Source: Serpula lacrymans var. lacrymans S7.9
Lineage: Eukaryota > Basidiomycota > Agaricomycetes > Boletales > Serpulaceae
DNA: 64,000 nucleotides
NCBI RefSeq assembly: GCF_000218685.1
Contig: NW_006763307.1
Span: 62,001-126,000 of the forward strand
Direction of reading: 5' to 3'
A program made the translations under genes and the position numbers. Within the stretch, counting starts at the first letter, position 1; each line of letters begins with the position of its first letter. Below the pieces are notes generated by a model, which saw only the letters and a list, made by a program, of their open reading frames with translations, was not told the DNA's origin and searched no databases. This document shows, piece by piece, positions 35,841 through 48,252 of the stretch.

Positions 35841-36155
35841 GTCAGCAAGTATGTAGCGAGTGGACGCCGCCTGTGAGTACGTGGAGTGGCCGTGTGAGGT
35901 GAGCGACGCAGGACGTCGAATGTCACTTGTAGAGAAAATGTAATATTAGCGTCGTTCGAAGTAAACGCTGAAATATTTTCAGGAGCCTGAAAAAAAGAAA
36001 AGTGGATATTTGTAAGCGTCTGAAGCTGAAATAATTACCAGAAAGGGTCGGGTATAGATGAATTCTCGATCAGATATACAAAGTCAGACTACAAAGGTTG
36101 TATATATAAAAAATCAGATCAGATTGAGCCTCCCCCCCACAAATCCATCGTAACT

Positions 36156-37787
36156 ATGAGTCGACACCGTCCTACAATCCGTGATCAGCATCTCAATGCT
36201 CTCGACAGTTTATTCATCAACTCACAAACGACGCTACTTAACAACTTGCTAGCTTCCCTGAAACAACCGGCCCAGTTGTCTATCGGCCTTTCAACGTCAT
36301 CATCAAGTGATTCCGACTCCAGCGACTCGGTTAGCTCCAATGTGGGATCAGAGTTGGGGTTGGGGCTCGATTTGGATAGCTTATCGCTTAGCGGTGGGTC
36401 TGACGGCATAGGCGAGTCGGATCGAGAATCTGATCGAGAGTCGGAGGGTGGTGAGGACAACGATGCCGAGGATATGGGGTATCAATCACATCCAATCACT
36501 CAGCTCACACTTATGCAGGTCACATCCGTAGTATACATGATGCTACACAAAACGGTGGAAGAGACCAGGGTTTTTTTTCCCAAAGCACCTGCATTTCGGC
36601 AGCCCCAACTTGGCTTGCTTGAGTGGGCTCGCCATAACGACACCCGCCATTTCTCGCGTAAGCTCCGCGTGCTTCCGGCAACTTTTGATGCAATCGTGAC
36701 CCTGATCGAGAACCACCCAATATTTCATAACGAGTCCAACAACCCCCAGTATGCTGTTTCCCTCCAGCTCGCCATCTTTCTTGTTCGGGCCGGACATTAC
36801 GGGAATGCTGCGTCATGCGATGATGTAGCCGAATGGGCTGGAGTATCAGCCGGCACAGTAGTGCTATCGACTAAGCGGGTGGTTGTCGCGCTCATTTCCC
36901 TGCATGACATGGTTATGTGCAAACCAACAAATGAGGAAAAAATAAAAGCTAAAGCTTATGCAGGGTCAAAGGTCTGCCCATCATGGCAAAACGGCTGGCT
37001 TTCAGTAGATGGGACAACATTCCCGCTGTTCCAAAAGCCAAGCCATTTTGGCGAGGCCTGGTACGATCGTTCATCAAATTACTCATTAAACGCTCAGGTG
37101 CGTTGTCCCGATCACAAATATTACATACAGATATTGACTAATTAATCCCAGATCGTTATCTTGCCGCACAATCTACGGATAGTTGACTACGGTCTGGGCC
37201 ATACGGGCAGCGTCCACGACTCCTATGCATTTGAAAGCACTCAGATTTTTCGCGATCACACAGCATTTCTAGACGAAGGCGAGTGGCTGTGGGCAGACTC
37301 GGCATACCCCCTCCAAAAATGGTGTGTGGCGCCGTTTAAGCGTCCCACAAATGGTAACCTTACGCAAAGCGAGCGCCACTATAACTACTACCTCTCGCGT
37401 ATTCGGATCCGATCGGAGCATGCAATCGGCTTACTCAAGGGCCGATTTCAATCTCTGCGAGAACTCAGGATACAAATCAGTTCACACCAGAGGCATCAGT
37501 GGGCTGTTATGTGGCTACGTTCATGTTTTATTTTGCACAACTTGGTGATTCTTATAGAAGGCGACAACAGTGCTGAAAGGTGGAATGATGATGGCGGGTT
37601 TGACAACCATGATGGGCGAGATGACAATCAGGGCGAAGCTTCCGAGGATGTACCTGATGATATAGCCGTTGCCTGTGAGTTGCCAGAAGCACCTCGTGTC
37701 GTTGATGGGGTGAATATACCCGAGGGTCAGTTACTTCGTCATCGTTTAATGCTGGGACTTTTTTCTAGTCATCTTTATGTAGACTGA
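36156..37787 (+). CDS. PIF/Harbinger transposase 1
   Basis: Two exons (36156-37097 and 37152-37787) join in frame to 525 residues. The first 110 residues are Ser/Asp/Glu-rich. A helical region follows, then the DDE_Tnp_4-type nuclease: first Asp in WLSVDGTTFPLF, second in GSVHDSYAFES, and the Glu region in RSEHAIGLLKGRFQSL. The frame is intact, so the element could be active. Confidence 0.88.
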
Positions 37788-37913
37788 ACCTGTAAACATT
37801 GAATGTAATACTTTGTTCACAAATACCACAACACTATGATTGCTCAACAAACATACAAAAAATAAGATAGTACAGAGATAGCGATGATTCAGAACAAGCA
37901 CGATAGTATGAAT

Positions 37914-40196
37914 TCACTCGTACAACCCCCCATCAACTGCCATTGAGTCTTCATTGTCATCAGCGTCATCATCAGCGTCATCATCACCGCTATAATCTTT
38001 ATAATTGTCCAATGCACGAGAATTGAAAGCAGAGGTGGATACGGAAGTGGAAGAGGAAGCAACAGGGCCAGAAATCGACTGCTCAAAGAAATTGGACACC
38101 AGTGAAGAGGGAGCAGGCGAGGTAGAGTTGTTGGCGAGAAGGGAAGAGATGATGCTACTATCCACACCAGGGATATCCTTGACGGCTTGGATGAGTTTGA
38201 ATTCATTCAAACATGTCTCTCGTGTGTCGCTGTCTCGTCCCCTTTGTACCTGACTTCTGTTAACTAACTGCAGCTTCTCCTTGAACTGTTCGTGTTCCAA
38301 CACAGTGGCTTCTTATCTTTCGACCGCCTGTCACTGCGTGCACGTTCTGCTATGGCCGTGTACTTCGCATGCCTCGCGGCTACCTTACCTCCCTTAACTT
38401 GGAGTGCCTCCTGTGCAAGGCTTTGCTGTCCTTGCATAGCGTGCGCAACAGGCTCCATCACCTTCTGCATCAAGGACACATTGTCCTCAATATGAGATCG
38501 TGGTTGCTTACGTGGCCTGTCGTCCACCTTTGCAGACTGTGGGGTCCCAGCGTCCTTTGTACTGACCCTTCTGTCTGTGGTGATAAGACGCTCTGTGCTC
38601 ACTTCGTTGCCTGACGATGTTGCTAACTGGGCCCGGAGTGTCTCTCTGACGGTCACAGCAGATGACCGTTTTCCCGATTTGACAATCTTTGCGGGCGCAG
38701 TTTCAGTAAGCTTAGATGGGACAGGGGGAGGAGGTGAGGCCAAGCGAGAAACGGGAGAAGACGGGGGAAGGTTCGCAAAGAAGCCAGGGTTAGGTGAGAG
38801 AGGAATGAGGTTCGCGCTAGGATTTGCACTGAAGCCAGACTGGCCAGAGGACGGAGAGCCTGGAGGTACGCTTGCGTAGAAGCTGGAGTGGCCCGAGCCG
38901 GGAGAAGCGGGAGCCTGGTTCATAAAGAAACCAGAGTGTCCAGACACGGATCCAGAGACAGGAGAACTTGGAAGCTGGAAGGGTATATCTTGAAATGGTA
39001 CATCACGCACTTGTAGATGTCCGACTTCTAAACCTTGGAGACCTCGAGGCTGCATATCGTCAAATGAAGAACCGAAAGAGTGGGAGGAATGGTTTGTCTG
39101 GAAAAGTGAAGAAAGGGATTGATGGTATGCTCCTGGGAAAAGGCTGGCAGCGTTTGAGTCAAAAAAACTAGGATCAGTTGCGATAGACGGTAGCGAAGGT
39201 AGTGATGAATTGTTTGGCAAGGAAGAAGCTGAAGATACCATGCCAGAATTGGCGAGAGAACTACTGTGATGGTTGATATGCGGAGGGATTTGACTGAACT
39301 GAGCGAATTGATTGAACGGTTGGTGGACAAAGTTGTCATTCTGGAAATGCTGATAATCCTCATACCCATGGCTCTGGGGGAGAGGTTGTTGAGGTAGCTG
39401 ATTGTGGACCTGCATTGCGGGTTCACTTGCTGCATGATGGTCAGCTCGACTCCGGCTACGCTTGTTTGGGAACAACATATCGAATGCCTGCGCCTCGTGA
39501 TCCTGGTCTGGATCTGACGATGTTGTGAACGGATTATAGTTGGGGATTTTCCGCCAAAAGCCATGCAGACGGTTGAAGATCTTGAATTTTGTAGTGATCA
39601 CGCCTATAAATAATGCAAATAGTCAGTGGTTTGTGCTACTCAAAGGAAAAGGCAACCTGAACTAACGTAGGAACGCACCAATTGGTCCTTTGTAGTCGGG
39701 GTTCCCTTCTAGTTGGTCAAAAGTGAGACCAGCTCCAGTATGACCCAGCGTTGTACAAGATTGACGGTATTTTTTCTTGAGTCTGAACAGAAAGTTATGA
39801 GTTGGCCTGACTTGAATAGATGTGAGGGACAACGTACGAGGCAATGTGGTTATCGACAGCTTTTGCAAACCTTCCTGGATTGGCTTTGAGAGTGCTGCGT
39901 ATGACTGGATCCCTATCTCCACTGAATACAAACTGAGCTATCTCCCCATGTATCGTAACCTTGCTCGACTTTGCCTGACCCTTCTTCCTACTCTCTTTGT
40001 TGGCATCTTCCTGAGAGTCGGAGAAGAGCAGATGTCGTTTCTGAACATTTTGTTCCAACCAATCCAGGAGACGATCTGTACGTTCCGACGTCCACTTAAT
40101 GGTCAGGGGGCCTCCAGGCATCCCATTCTCGTCAAATTCATCAATATCATCAAGATCATCGTTGTAGTCGTCGGCAGGTTGAGTAGAGCGAGACAT
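37914..40196 (-). CDS. SANT/Myb-like partner protein of PIF element 1 (probable frameshift)
   Basis: Exon 1 starts at 40196 and its WTSERTDRLLDWLEQNV block plus KFAKAVDNHIA-type helix match the trihelix/SANT-like proteins that accompany fungal PIF transposases. Splices near 39840/39784 and 39683/39604 keep the frame into a long Pro/Ser-rich exon. Near 38320 the frame must shift by one base to reach the conserved C-terminal stretch (VLEHEQFKEKLQL ... stop at 37916-37914), so the copy is either frameshifted or has a sequencing error there. Such partners bring the transposase to the nucleus and element ends in other PIF systems. Confidence 0.7.
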
Positions 40197-40412
40197 AGCG
40201 TGGGCGTAAAGAGACTAATAGCTGTGTCTGGTCAGTTCGATAACACGCATCGGAATTTCAGGCGGAGTTAGCCCCATGAATTCTTTGGAAAAAATGAATT
40301 CATCTATACCCGACCCTTTCTGGTAATTATTTCAGCTTCAGACGCTTACAAATATCCACCTTTCTTTTTTTCAGGCTCCTGAAAATATTTCAGCGTTTAC
40401 TTCGAACGACGC

Positions 40413-40825
40413 TATTAGTGAATGAGAGTGGACTATCCGGCTCTGGAGTGGAAGGAGCGAACGTACCCGTCTGAAATGTCGGCCATCTGAGAGAATAATC
40501 AGTTTAAAAGGCGGGGCCGAACACGGACTCTTCACAAACAGTCACACACGTACATTATACCTAGCCAGACTCGGACTCGGACTTCGGGTTGCCGCGCTGG
40601 CACGCTTCGGGTCAAGATACCTGGTCTGCATTGACCACTGTTCTCCAACGTGTATAGTATAGACAAAGCGTTAAACAGGACTTTGAGTCGCTCTCATTTC
40701 TGTTATTGATTTTAATCGATTTGATCTTTTTTGATCAATTTTCTGATTAACTCGGATTCAAGGGGCGTGGGGTTTTTACTTGTGCAATCCCGCCACACCC
40801 AATGTGGATACTAGTAGCACACTTA
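40413..40825. other. Host DNA between two PIF/Harbinger elements
   Basis: About 410 bp of non-repeat DNA that was originally joined to the tetraspanin promoter before element 1 inserted. It contains a TTTAAAA box near 40503 and GC-rich stretches, plausible displaced promoter DNA. No frame. Confidence 0.5.
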
Positions 40826-40986
40826 GAGCATGTACGGGAACATCCAAACGATGTGGTTTGGGCGCCCAAAATTACCGCCCGTAACTATGGTGGCTGTCCT
40901 TTTAAGTCGGAGCTCTAACCTTGATAACGGGATTCCGCATCCAAACATGGAAGTAGTATCGTCGCTTGCCTGGGTGAGATATTGCA

Positions 40987-42329
40987 ATGGATGATAAAGC
41001 TCTCCGTCTCATGCTACTGGAGTATCTGGTGTCGGATGATGAGGACTCAATGGATGATGATGACGAAGAAGACCATGCTGTACTCGCCGCCTCCGAATCA
41101 ATTGTGTTATACTCTCAATCGCTGTACGACAAGACACCATACCACACTTCTGTGTTGTCAGGCCAAGGCTGGATCCAAGAGCTGATCAATGGACATCCGG
41201 GTAGGATCAAAAGTGAGCTAGGTGTAAATAAGCATGTATTTGAAGGGCTGATCAGGGTGTTGAGGCGAGCAGGCCATACCAATTCCAAACATGTCACCTT
41301 ACATGAGAAGCTGGGTGTCTTCCTGTATATGTGCGTCACAGGGCTCACTCTCAAGCATGTTGGCGAGCGTTTCCAGCATGCAAATGACACCCTTTCAAAG
41401 TGAGTAAAGTTTTATCTACTAATGCACCAGCTTTTCACCATTTTACAGGTATTTCAAGGAGATTTTATTCGCATTTTCATCAGCACCTATATACACCGAC
41501 TATGTACACTTACCCTCCGCCAATGATTCCATTCCACCCGAAATTCAAAACAACCCAAAGCTATTTCCATTTTTTTCAGGTGCTATTGGCGCCATTGATG
41601 GTACGCACATTGCATGTGCCCCAAAGTCGTCTGAGCGCCATCTGTCAAGAAACTGCAAGGGAGCAGTCACCCAGAATTGTCTGGCATGCTGCTCCTTTGA
41701 TTTACGGTTTCTCTACATGCTTACAGGGTGGGAGGGCTCTGCTGCCGATGCAGCCATATACAATGATGCTTGGCAGCATGATCTACGTGTCCCCCCAGGT
41801 AAATATTACCTGGCGGACACTGGTTTTGGGTCTTGCCCTGAACCCTTTGTTCCTTATCGAGGGGAACATTATCATTTGGCCAAATGGGGCCGTGTTGGAC
41901 TTAGGTGAGTCTATTCGTGATATGTCTAGCTATTCTAACATTATAACTAGGCCAAAGAGCAAGGAAGAGCTCTTCAATTTGCGGCATGCTCAAGCTCACT
42001 GCTGCATCGAGCAAATCTTCGGAGTTTTCAAGCGCCGGTTTCAAATCCTTGTCTGCCCCCCTGAATTTGATATGGACATTCAAGCCCGTGTACCATCAGC
42101 ACTTTGCATGGTACACAACTACATCCGAACTCATGATCCTGAAGATATTGATACGTTCCCCGAAGCAAGTACTACCTCAACCCTGGAGAGCACTGGCTCC
42201 CTCACAGAAGGGCCAACAACTGAGCCAGACCGGCTTGGAGTTAATTCGCGTCGTGATCAGATTGCAGAGAGAATGTGGGCATCGTATTGTCGAGAGCTGA
42301 GGACAAGAGGCCAATTATTTACAGAGTAG
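40987..42329 (+). CDS. PIF/Harbinger transposase 2
   Basis: Three exons (40987-41399, 41449-41904, 41951-42329) join in frame to 415 residues. The N-terminus has an Asp/Glu run, then a helix-turn-helix-like region (KHVTLHEKLGVFLYM). The DDE domain shows IGAIDGTHIACAP, then GWEGSAADAAIYND and LADTGFG, and the Glu region HCCIEQIFGVFKRRF. The frame is intact. Confidence 0.9.
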
Positions 42330-42472
42330 CTAGGGTGCCGGTATTCATTTGTTTTCTCATAAGTTCACAGCAAAATTGATTCTATTTCCACATCAACGTA
42401 TATAGTTTACATTTGAGCAGGGATACAGCAAGTTATAACAAAAGATAAAGACAACGACAGACAATGACAGAC

Positions 42473-43809
42473 CTAGTTGGACGGAAACGCAGCAAAGTCC
42501 TTCAACAGCTTATCCACCCACATTATGCGAAGATTTTTGTCCTGTGTGGCCATATCGAGGTAATCGCCTATCAGCACATTATCTGCACGGAGCATATCAA
42601 TGAATGCAACTTTTTGCTTGTCATTGAGCTGTGTCTCAATCTGCCCAGCCATTCTAATGGCCTGACTCCTTGTGTTCAAAGGCTCAATGTGTCGAGAAGA
42701 CAAAGACGAAGCAATGTTTGAAGATCCACCACCGGATACACTGCCAGTGAAAGCACTCTCTACAATGTTCAGGAAACGGTACCTGAAGTCATCGCGCTTG
42801 GTATCGCGCTGTTCCTTGTTATCCGCCATCCTCTGCATCTGTTCCTTCACACCATTGATTGCAGCGGCGCCAGAAGAATGTGGGGCTTTGCCTGGGGTGG
42901 CAGAGATTACAGAGGTACTATCAATGGCTGAATACTTGCGTTTTCCGGAGGACGTGATGCTGACAGATGCGCTAGTAGGTTTGGAGTGGATAGATGACAC
43001 ATACAAGGTGCCGGATTCACTCCCACTCTTTCCCTTGTCTTTTCTGGCGCTAACAACCGCCTCTGTTTCAATTGCCTCTCTTTCCGCACCCTCTTCATCA
43101 CCTTTGTCCTCTCCATCCTCATCCTCTCCATCCTCCCCTCCATCATTGCCTTCAGCATCCACATCCATCCTGTCTTTACTCGCTGAACTGATCTTTGCAG
43201 ATTGTGCTTGAGATGCACGGAAAATGTGAGTCCCTTTTGCCCGGCTTGGTAGAATAGCTGTGATCGAGTTATACCACCTCCACCCATCCGAAGCTAACCG
43301 GTTGTAGGTTGACTTAACATCTTTCGACTTGCTCTGCAAAAAAAAAGGTAAGCCCGTCCCATACCTGCTAAGGATAAAGATGCTCACTTTGAGGAAAGCA
43401 TCCCAAATGTGCCTGTTTGCATTAGTAATCTTCAGTCCACATTGTACGTCAAATCCAAGCCCGGAAGTGTTCATCAACTGATCTACACAACTAAGTTCCT
43501 TCTTTAGCTTAAATAGCAGTTAGCAATGAAGCTTTAAAATGTACTTCTACTACTAACACTGAACCATTTGTTACGGATTGAGTCGGCTGTTTTGGTGGCT
43601 CCTTTTGTTGTTAAAGGAGCCAGAATGCCCTCAGCCATGTTATAGAACTGAGGCTTATACCCCCCACCCTCTCCAAGCAGGCCAACATGCTCCTCAGCAA
43701 GTTCAACCAATTTTTTGGTGTCGCTTTCTGTCCAGATGCACTTCGGCGCCTTCTTTCTCTTCTGTGAAGTGGTTGTAGTTGTATCTGTAGGTTTATTGAG
43801 GCCAGACAT
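42473..43809 (-). CDS. Myb/SANT-like DNA-binding partner of PIF element 2
   Basis: Starts MSGLNKPTDTTTT, followed by a Myb/SANT-like domain (CIWTESDTKKLVELAEEHV, then IRNKWFS). Splices at GTTAGT near 43555 and GTGAGC near 43388 lead through LKKELSCVDQLMN and FLKSKSKDVKSTYNRL to a long acidic exon ending at 42473. The start at 43809 was preferred over the upstream in-frame Met at 43875 because the domain follows closely. Confidence 0.75.
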
Positions 43810-44327
43810 CCTTAGGGAACGCAGAGGGTATCGTTGAGTGACCTTAGAGTGTCTTGGGGAGGTTCTTTGCACCATTGATGCAGCTGTTTTGCACGATGAC
43901 TAGTAGCTATCTTTACTCCCATCTCCTCGAGGCATGTGCCCTTCACCCCATGCACATTCGGCGCCAGAAATGAAATTCGGCACACTCCGTCAGCCACTCG
44001 GCGTATCAAAAATCATAGCCATGGTTTTGGTAAATTTTATTCCCGTACATGCTCTTACAATGACATTCCAAACCCAGTCAGGACAGTCAGATTCGTTTAT
44101 TCGGTCTATTCAGACATGACTGTTGTGGTTGATGGGTCAGGATAGCACTATTTTCATCCTCAGCCTGGACAGGCATACCATGCTGATGGTCAGTGCAGAA
44201 AGTTGTTCATTGCTGCACCTGGTGCAAGTTTGTCTCTTATGACAAGTTTGAAGTGTATCTTTGAATCTCAGGGTATGCTGTATTTTCTCTCGAATATACA
44301 ATATACTTGACTTCTTGGACGCTGCAG

Positions 44328-44862
44328 AACCTGTCATCAATGAAATGCGATGCCCTATAGTTTCAAGCATGTTGAAACAGATACATGATTGTGCTTTGTT
44401 TGTACAGGAGTATGCTGGGAATGGATTCTGTAGTAAGTGAACTAATTATTTATTAAGAACAAAGCTTGAAGGAAGTGTCTAGCCACTTGCTGAGAGCAAT
44501 CAGGGACTGGAACTAGAGTCCAATGTGAGTAACTTTATTATTAGAGAGTATGACAGGTATACAGTACCTAGAGTCCAATGTGAGTAACTAGAGAATAGGA
44601 AGCATTGGACTCTGCAGTACTGTCCAAAGTTTTGTAAACAAAGGTAAACAAAGCAGCCACAAAGGCGAAATAATAGAGAACACAATCAATAGTGAATGAT
44701 AGAAGAATAGATAGAGAAAGGAATGAAAATATATAGGTAGCACAAAGGTGCAGAATCACCAAAACTAACATTATTGTCTAATACTGGATCTTGACTTTGG
44801 TAGCTTTACATTCAGAACATGTGTTGCAAGACACCTCAGGTTCAGACAGTGATAAAGCCATT
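44328..44862 (+). pseudogene. Broken host gene, 5' fragment, probably NACHT/NLR-type N-terminal region
   Basis: An exon after a CTGCAG acceptor (44328-44432) reads SMLKQIHDCALFVQEYAGNG, resembling the helical N-terminal segment of Agaricomycete NACHT-domain proteins. The following intron holds a solo LTR (44451-44770). A second exon piece (44804-44862) is cut at 44863 by a gypsy element, and the gene resumes at 60629. Identification rests on short motif similarity and is tentative. Confidence 0.4.
44451..44770 (-). repeat. Solo LTR, third family, with TTATT duplication
   Basis: A 320-bp unit starting TGTTAGTTTTGGTG and ending TTCTTAATA in its own orientation. TTATT flanks both ends (44446-44450 and 44771-44775). 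A second copy is at 60758-61080. It contains an internal GTCCAATGTGAGTAAC repeat. Confidence 0.85.
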
Positions 44863-44893
44863 TGTAACAACCAAGAGTTAGTTACTCTGGCAC

Positions 44894-46627
44894 TGTCGAT
44901 GATGAGAACTGTTGTTAGAAAACCACACACAAAAACAAACTAACACACAATCCTCCCAGATTCCACAGAACTTGTTTATAAGCTTTGCCTCCTAGAACAG
45001 TGGGTGCTCTGGTTGTTCGTGGGGTGGTATGTATGAGGATCCTTCAAAGTAAAACCCAGAGATGTATGGGTGTGGGTTTTGAGGAGGAGGGATAGTTGGA
45101 ATATAGAAAGATAGGGGCTTTGTGGCGAGTATAGACGAACACTACCATGCTAATCGTAGCACAAGGTAGGTTTGAGAACGACAATATGACGAGGTTCCCA
45201 GTGATAGCAGGCTCCTGACGCACAAACTGTAGTGCTCAGAAGGACTCTAATCGAAAGGGATAACAATGACTTCAAAAGTGGGAAGTGACGATGACAGCAA
45301 TTAACAGTGGTAGCAGTGGGAAGTGTTGTGACCACACTGGATCACAAGTAGCAGAGAGTAGTGAACTTGAGATTAGAGAAGAAGTCTGGATTGGAGTTCT
45401 TGTTTTTTTTTTTACAAGGTAAAATACAGGGGTTTATATAGTAAAAAGAAAAATAGGCTGTGCACAGTATAGCTGTGCAAAAAGAATGAGAAAGAACATG
45501 AAGGAAGGAATGTATGCTGACAAATCTTGTGTAGGTAGTACAGGATAAGATTGTCAAAAAAAGGAAAAGAAAGGGATAGAACAATGAATGCTGTGAGTAA
45601 TGTCACAGGTTTGTACAGCCATAAAGTAAAGTCCAATAGCAAAAAGAGAGCAGGAAAATCATGATGTCATGGGAAGATGGAGTAAAAAAAGGGCAAGGAA
45701 AAACACTATCAGTATCAACATAGTTCCTTTATTGTCAGTCAGGCATTCTAAAAAATATGTGTCCATAAAAATGATTCAAAAATCAAAAATAATCGCACTG
45801 TAAATGAATGTTCTGCTGAAGAAAAAGAAACTGGAGCCACCGGTCCACCACCTAGTCCAAATCCGACAGTTCCATGGCCTTACCAATGGACTGGTTGTGT
45901 TGGACCACCTGATCAAACGAGGGAGGGAGAGGAGTAGTTCCAATTTGGAACAAGTGAGTCCCAGGCAGGGTGTGGTAGGTGTAGCTGTAGCGAAGACAAT
46001 GGACAAATGATAAGTGTACCCAAGTGAATGGGACAGCAATAAACATGGGTGACACAAGGGGATGAACCTTCTCCAGCTCAAAAACTACCCACCCACGCTC
46101 CAACCAGGCAAGATGAGCGACCGATGTTTTGATAGTATATGATGGCAGATCGACGTCATGAAGATGGACCTGTTGCCCTATTTGGACCGGCCGCTGGGGC
46201 TTTGCTGATATCAGCAGTGGCACGTGGTAGTCAACGGATCGGTGACGGAAGCGGATAGGAAGTGGTGACATCAGAAATGGTGGGGGAGCAAATAAGATGA
46301 GGAGGAGGAGGGTGGAGGTGACGAAAAGGTGGATAAGAATGGGGATCCAGAAACGACCATCAGGTGAAAATAAAAAAGAGAGGAAGGGGCCCATGGTGGG
46401 GCTAGGCAAAGGAAGGGAAGTGAAGGAAATGACAAAAACGAGGGCACAATGCAATGTGTAGCCAGTGGCAACGCAAAAATTTGCCGAAATGCCGAAACGC
46501 GGAAAGTACCGAATGGAAAAGCAAAGGTGAGCGTGACTGGATTGTTATTTCACGTGGCACTGTGCCTGTGTGGCGCAAAGGCGAGTCTTTTTGAATATTT
46601 GCTTCGTTATTGACACCTATCCATGCT
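44894..46627. other. Unrelated DNA in place of gypsy copy 2 pol
   Basis: The sequence does not match gypsy. It holds one long - strand frame (45852-46454), poly-A/T tracts and AT-rich DNA. No inverted repeats or direct repeats were found at its edges. Confidence 0.4.
45852..46454 (-). CDS. Hypothetical protein, 200 residues, N-terminal membrane segments
   Basis: An open frame with balanced codon use. The first 60 residues contain two hydrophobic stretches (FVISFTSLPLPSP and WIPILIHLFVTSTLLLLIL). The remainder is soluble, with a HLHDVDLPSYTIKTSVAHLA segment. No family is recognised. It lies within DNA that replaced the retrotransposon pol gene, so it may belong to an unidentified element. Confidence 0.35.
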   Translation of the reverse strand: MHCALVFVISFTSLPLPSPTMGPFLSFLFSPDGRFWIPILIHLFVTSTLLLLILFAPPPFLMSPLPIRFRHRSVDYHVPLLISAKPQRPVQIGQQVHLHDVDLPSYTIKTSVAHLAWLERGWVVFELEKVHPLVSPMFIAVPFTWVHLSFVHCLRYSYTYHTLPGTHLFQIGTTPLPPSFDQVVQHNQSIGKAMELSDLD

Positions 46628-47509
46628 ACCAATCAACTTTGGTGCATGACATTGCGTTAAGTGTACCGTCAATGTTATAGACAGGAATAGATACATCTAA
46701 TTTTACAAGGGGGAGTCCAATTTGCTCCGCCCAGACCTGATCTATGAAAATGCTGTTAGCGCCTGAATCAAGCAGTGTGCTGGTTGGGTGTACTATGCCC
46801 CGGGCAAGGTTTTCCACACCAACATCTAAACGGATCTCTTTTTGGAATAAATACGTGCACATCAACACACGCCTTGGGATTTCCGAGGAAAGTGGCTCCA
46901 GAGAAGAAGAGGAAGAGGTATCAAAAGAAACATGTTTTTCTATTTTAGGATTTTCTATATTTTTATTTTTATATTTACCAGAATCAAGCACCATAGTGTT
47001 TGTCTCGCCGGGGCCACGCTCCAAGAGGGACGCTAGTGCAACAGTAGTATCATAAATATTACAGTTACAGTTTTGCATACAAGTACATACTTCTGATAAC
47101 AAATTGAGAAACTTATTTACAAATTGGGGAGCCACCCCCATCTTTCCTTTATTGCTTGTGCAACACCCCGGAGCAGGGGCCACCTTGTTGTGGTTTACTT
47201 CATTGTTCATAGGAGCAAAGGCACCCAAGTGACCTAAGCTCCGAACTCTTTTCCCTGGGCTTTCATCTCGTTGACTTGTTGATCATAGAAAAAAGCCCAA
47301 ATTTCATCGTACAAATGACCGGCCAGAGTATTGAGCCGATTGTCTGGTTTTTCTGATTCTTATTGGCGCGCCTGGCGCCCTTGGTTATTTTTTTGTTGGG
47401 CGGCCTGCACCCTGTTTCTACAGTTTCGGGACATGTGTCCCTCTTGGCCGCAATTGTAGCAGTTCTCTTTGAATCTGCACATCTGTCCGCCCTGGACCAC
47501 ACCGATATC

Positions 47510-47903
47510 TGTTACAATAACACAATTTTTGGACCTTCCCTTTACTTTTATTTCTCCGCTTTAACCTTGTACTATAGCTTTTATACATGGTGCCACGCGG
47601 CACTTCCCCTTTCCCGCGCCGTGTTGCCTTTCTTATTTTGGACACAACTCTCTCACACAGTGGAGCTGGTCATACGGGCTAGGCCCCATGACATCATCAG
47701 CCACTGTATCTATCAACTGTATAGTACACATGTACAAACAAACCATGTAGTAGTATATAAACCCCAATAGATCCAGGAGACTCCTCAGCAAGTCCTCCTG
47801 TTGTATACCAACTAACTCTCTGAATTCTAAGGGGTAACCACTCCCTCATCATCTTCCTTATAGTGTGTTCCTGTGTGCGCCAGAGTAAATCTTGGTTGTT
47901 ACA
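47510..47903 (+). repeat. Solo gypsy LTR inside gag of copy 2
   Basis: A 394-bp LTR, orientation opposite to its host copy, flanked by a perfect ATATC duplication (47505-47509 and 47904-47908). Confidence 0.9.
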
Positions 47904-48252
47904 ATATCCATAGGGGCTCCCTGCCCTGGTTGCAGCCCAAACAGCTTGAACCCATGAGAATGATTATGTTGGTTTGATGACCCAGGGCGCCTCTGGGAAT
48001 AGTTGTTTTTGGTGGTGGACCCACCACCAAATTGCATAGCGTAGAGCTCTATGGCCCTACCAATTTTTCGAACCTCCTCAGCAGCTGCTGCAAGGTTTTT
48101 GCTCTGCATATCTTGTATGTAAAGCTGTTGTGCAATGGCTGGTGACACATTGCACTCCAACAGCTCCACTGCATGTTCGTTTTGTTTCCCAAACCCCCTT
48201 GGATGGAGAGGGCCAAGAACCGGGTAACAAAGTCATCTGTCCTCATGTTTCC

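Larger units (their letters stand above)
35949..40412. mobile_element. PIF/Harbinger element 1, complete ends
   Basis: Terminal inverted repeats of about 117 bp (35949-36065 and 40296-40412), nearly identical, both starting GCGTCGTTCGAAGTAAACGC in element orientation. TATTA occurs on both sides (35944-35948 and 40413-40417), allowing a 3-5 bp target duplication. It carries a DDE transposase on + and a SANT-like partner on -, converging, which is the standard layout of the superfamily. Near-identical ends point to a young insertion. Confidence 0.9.
40826..44054. mobile_element. PIF/Harbinger element 2
   Basis: Starts GAGCATGTACGGGAA at 40826 and ends with its complement at 44054, flanked by the canonical TTA target duplication (40823-40825 and 44055-44057). 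It encodes a transposase on + and a Myb/SANT-like partner on -. It belongs to a different family from element 1, judging by the short TIR and unrelated proteins. Confidence 0.92.

Noticed and set aside
36185..36460. Ser/Asp-rich frame antisense to the PIF transposase N-terminus
   Set aside because: Mirror image of an acidic repeat on the coding strand; a shadow frame.
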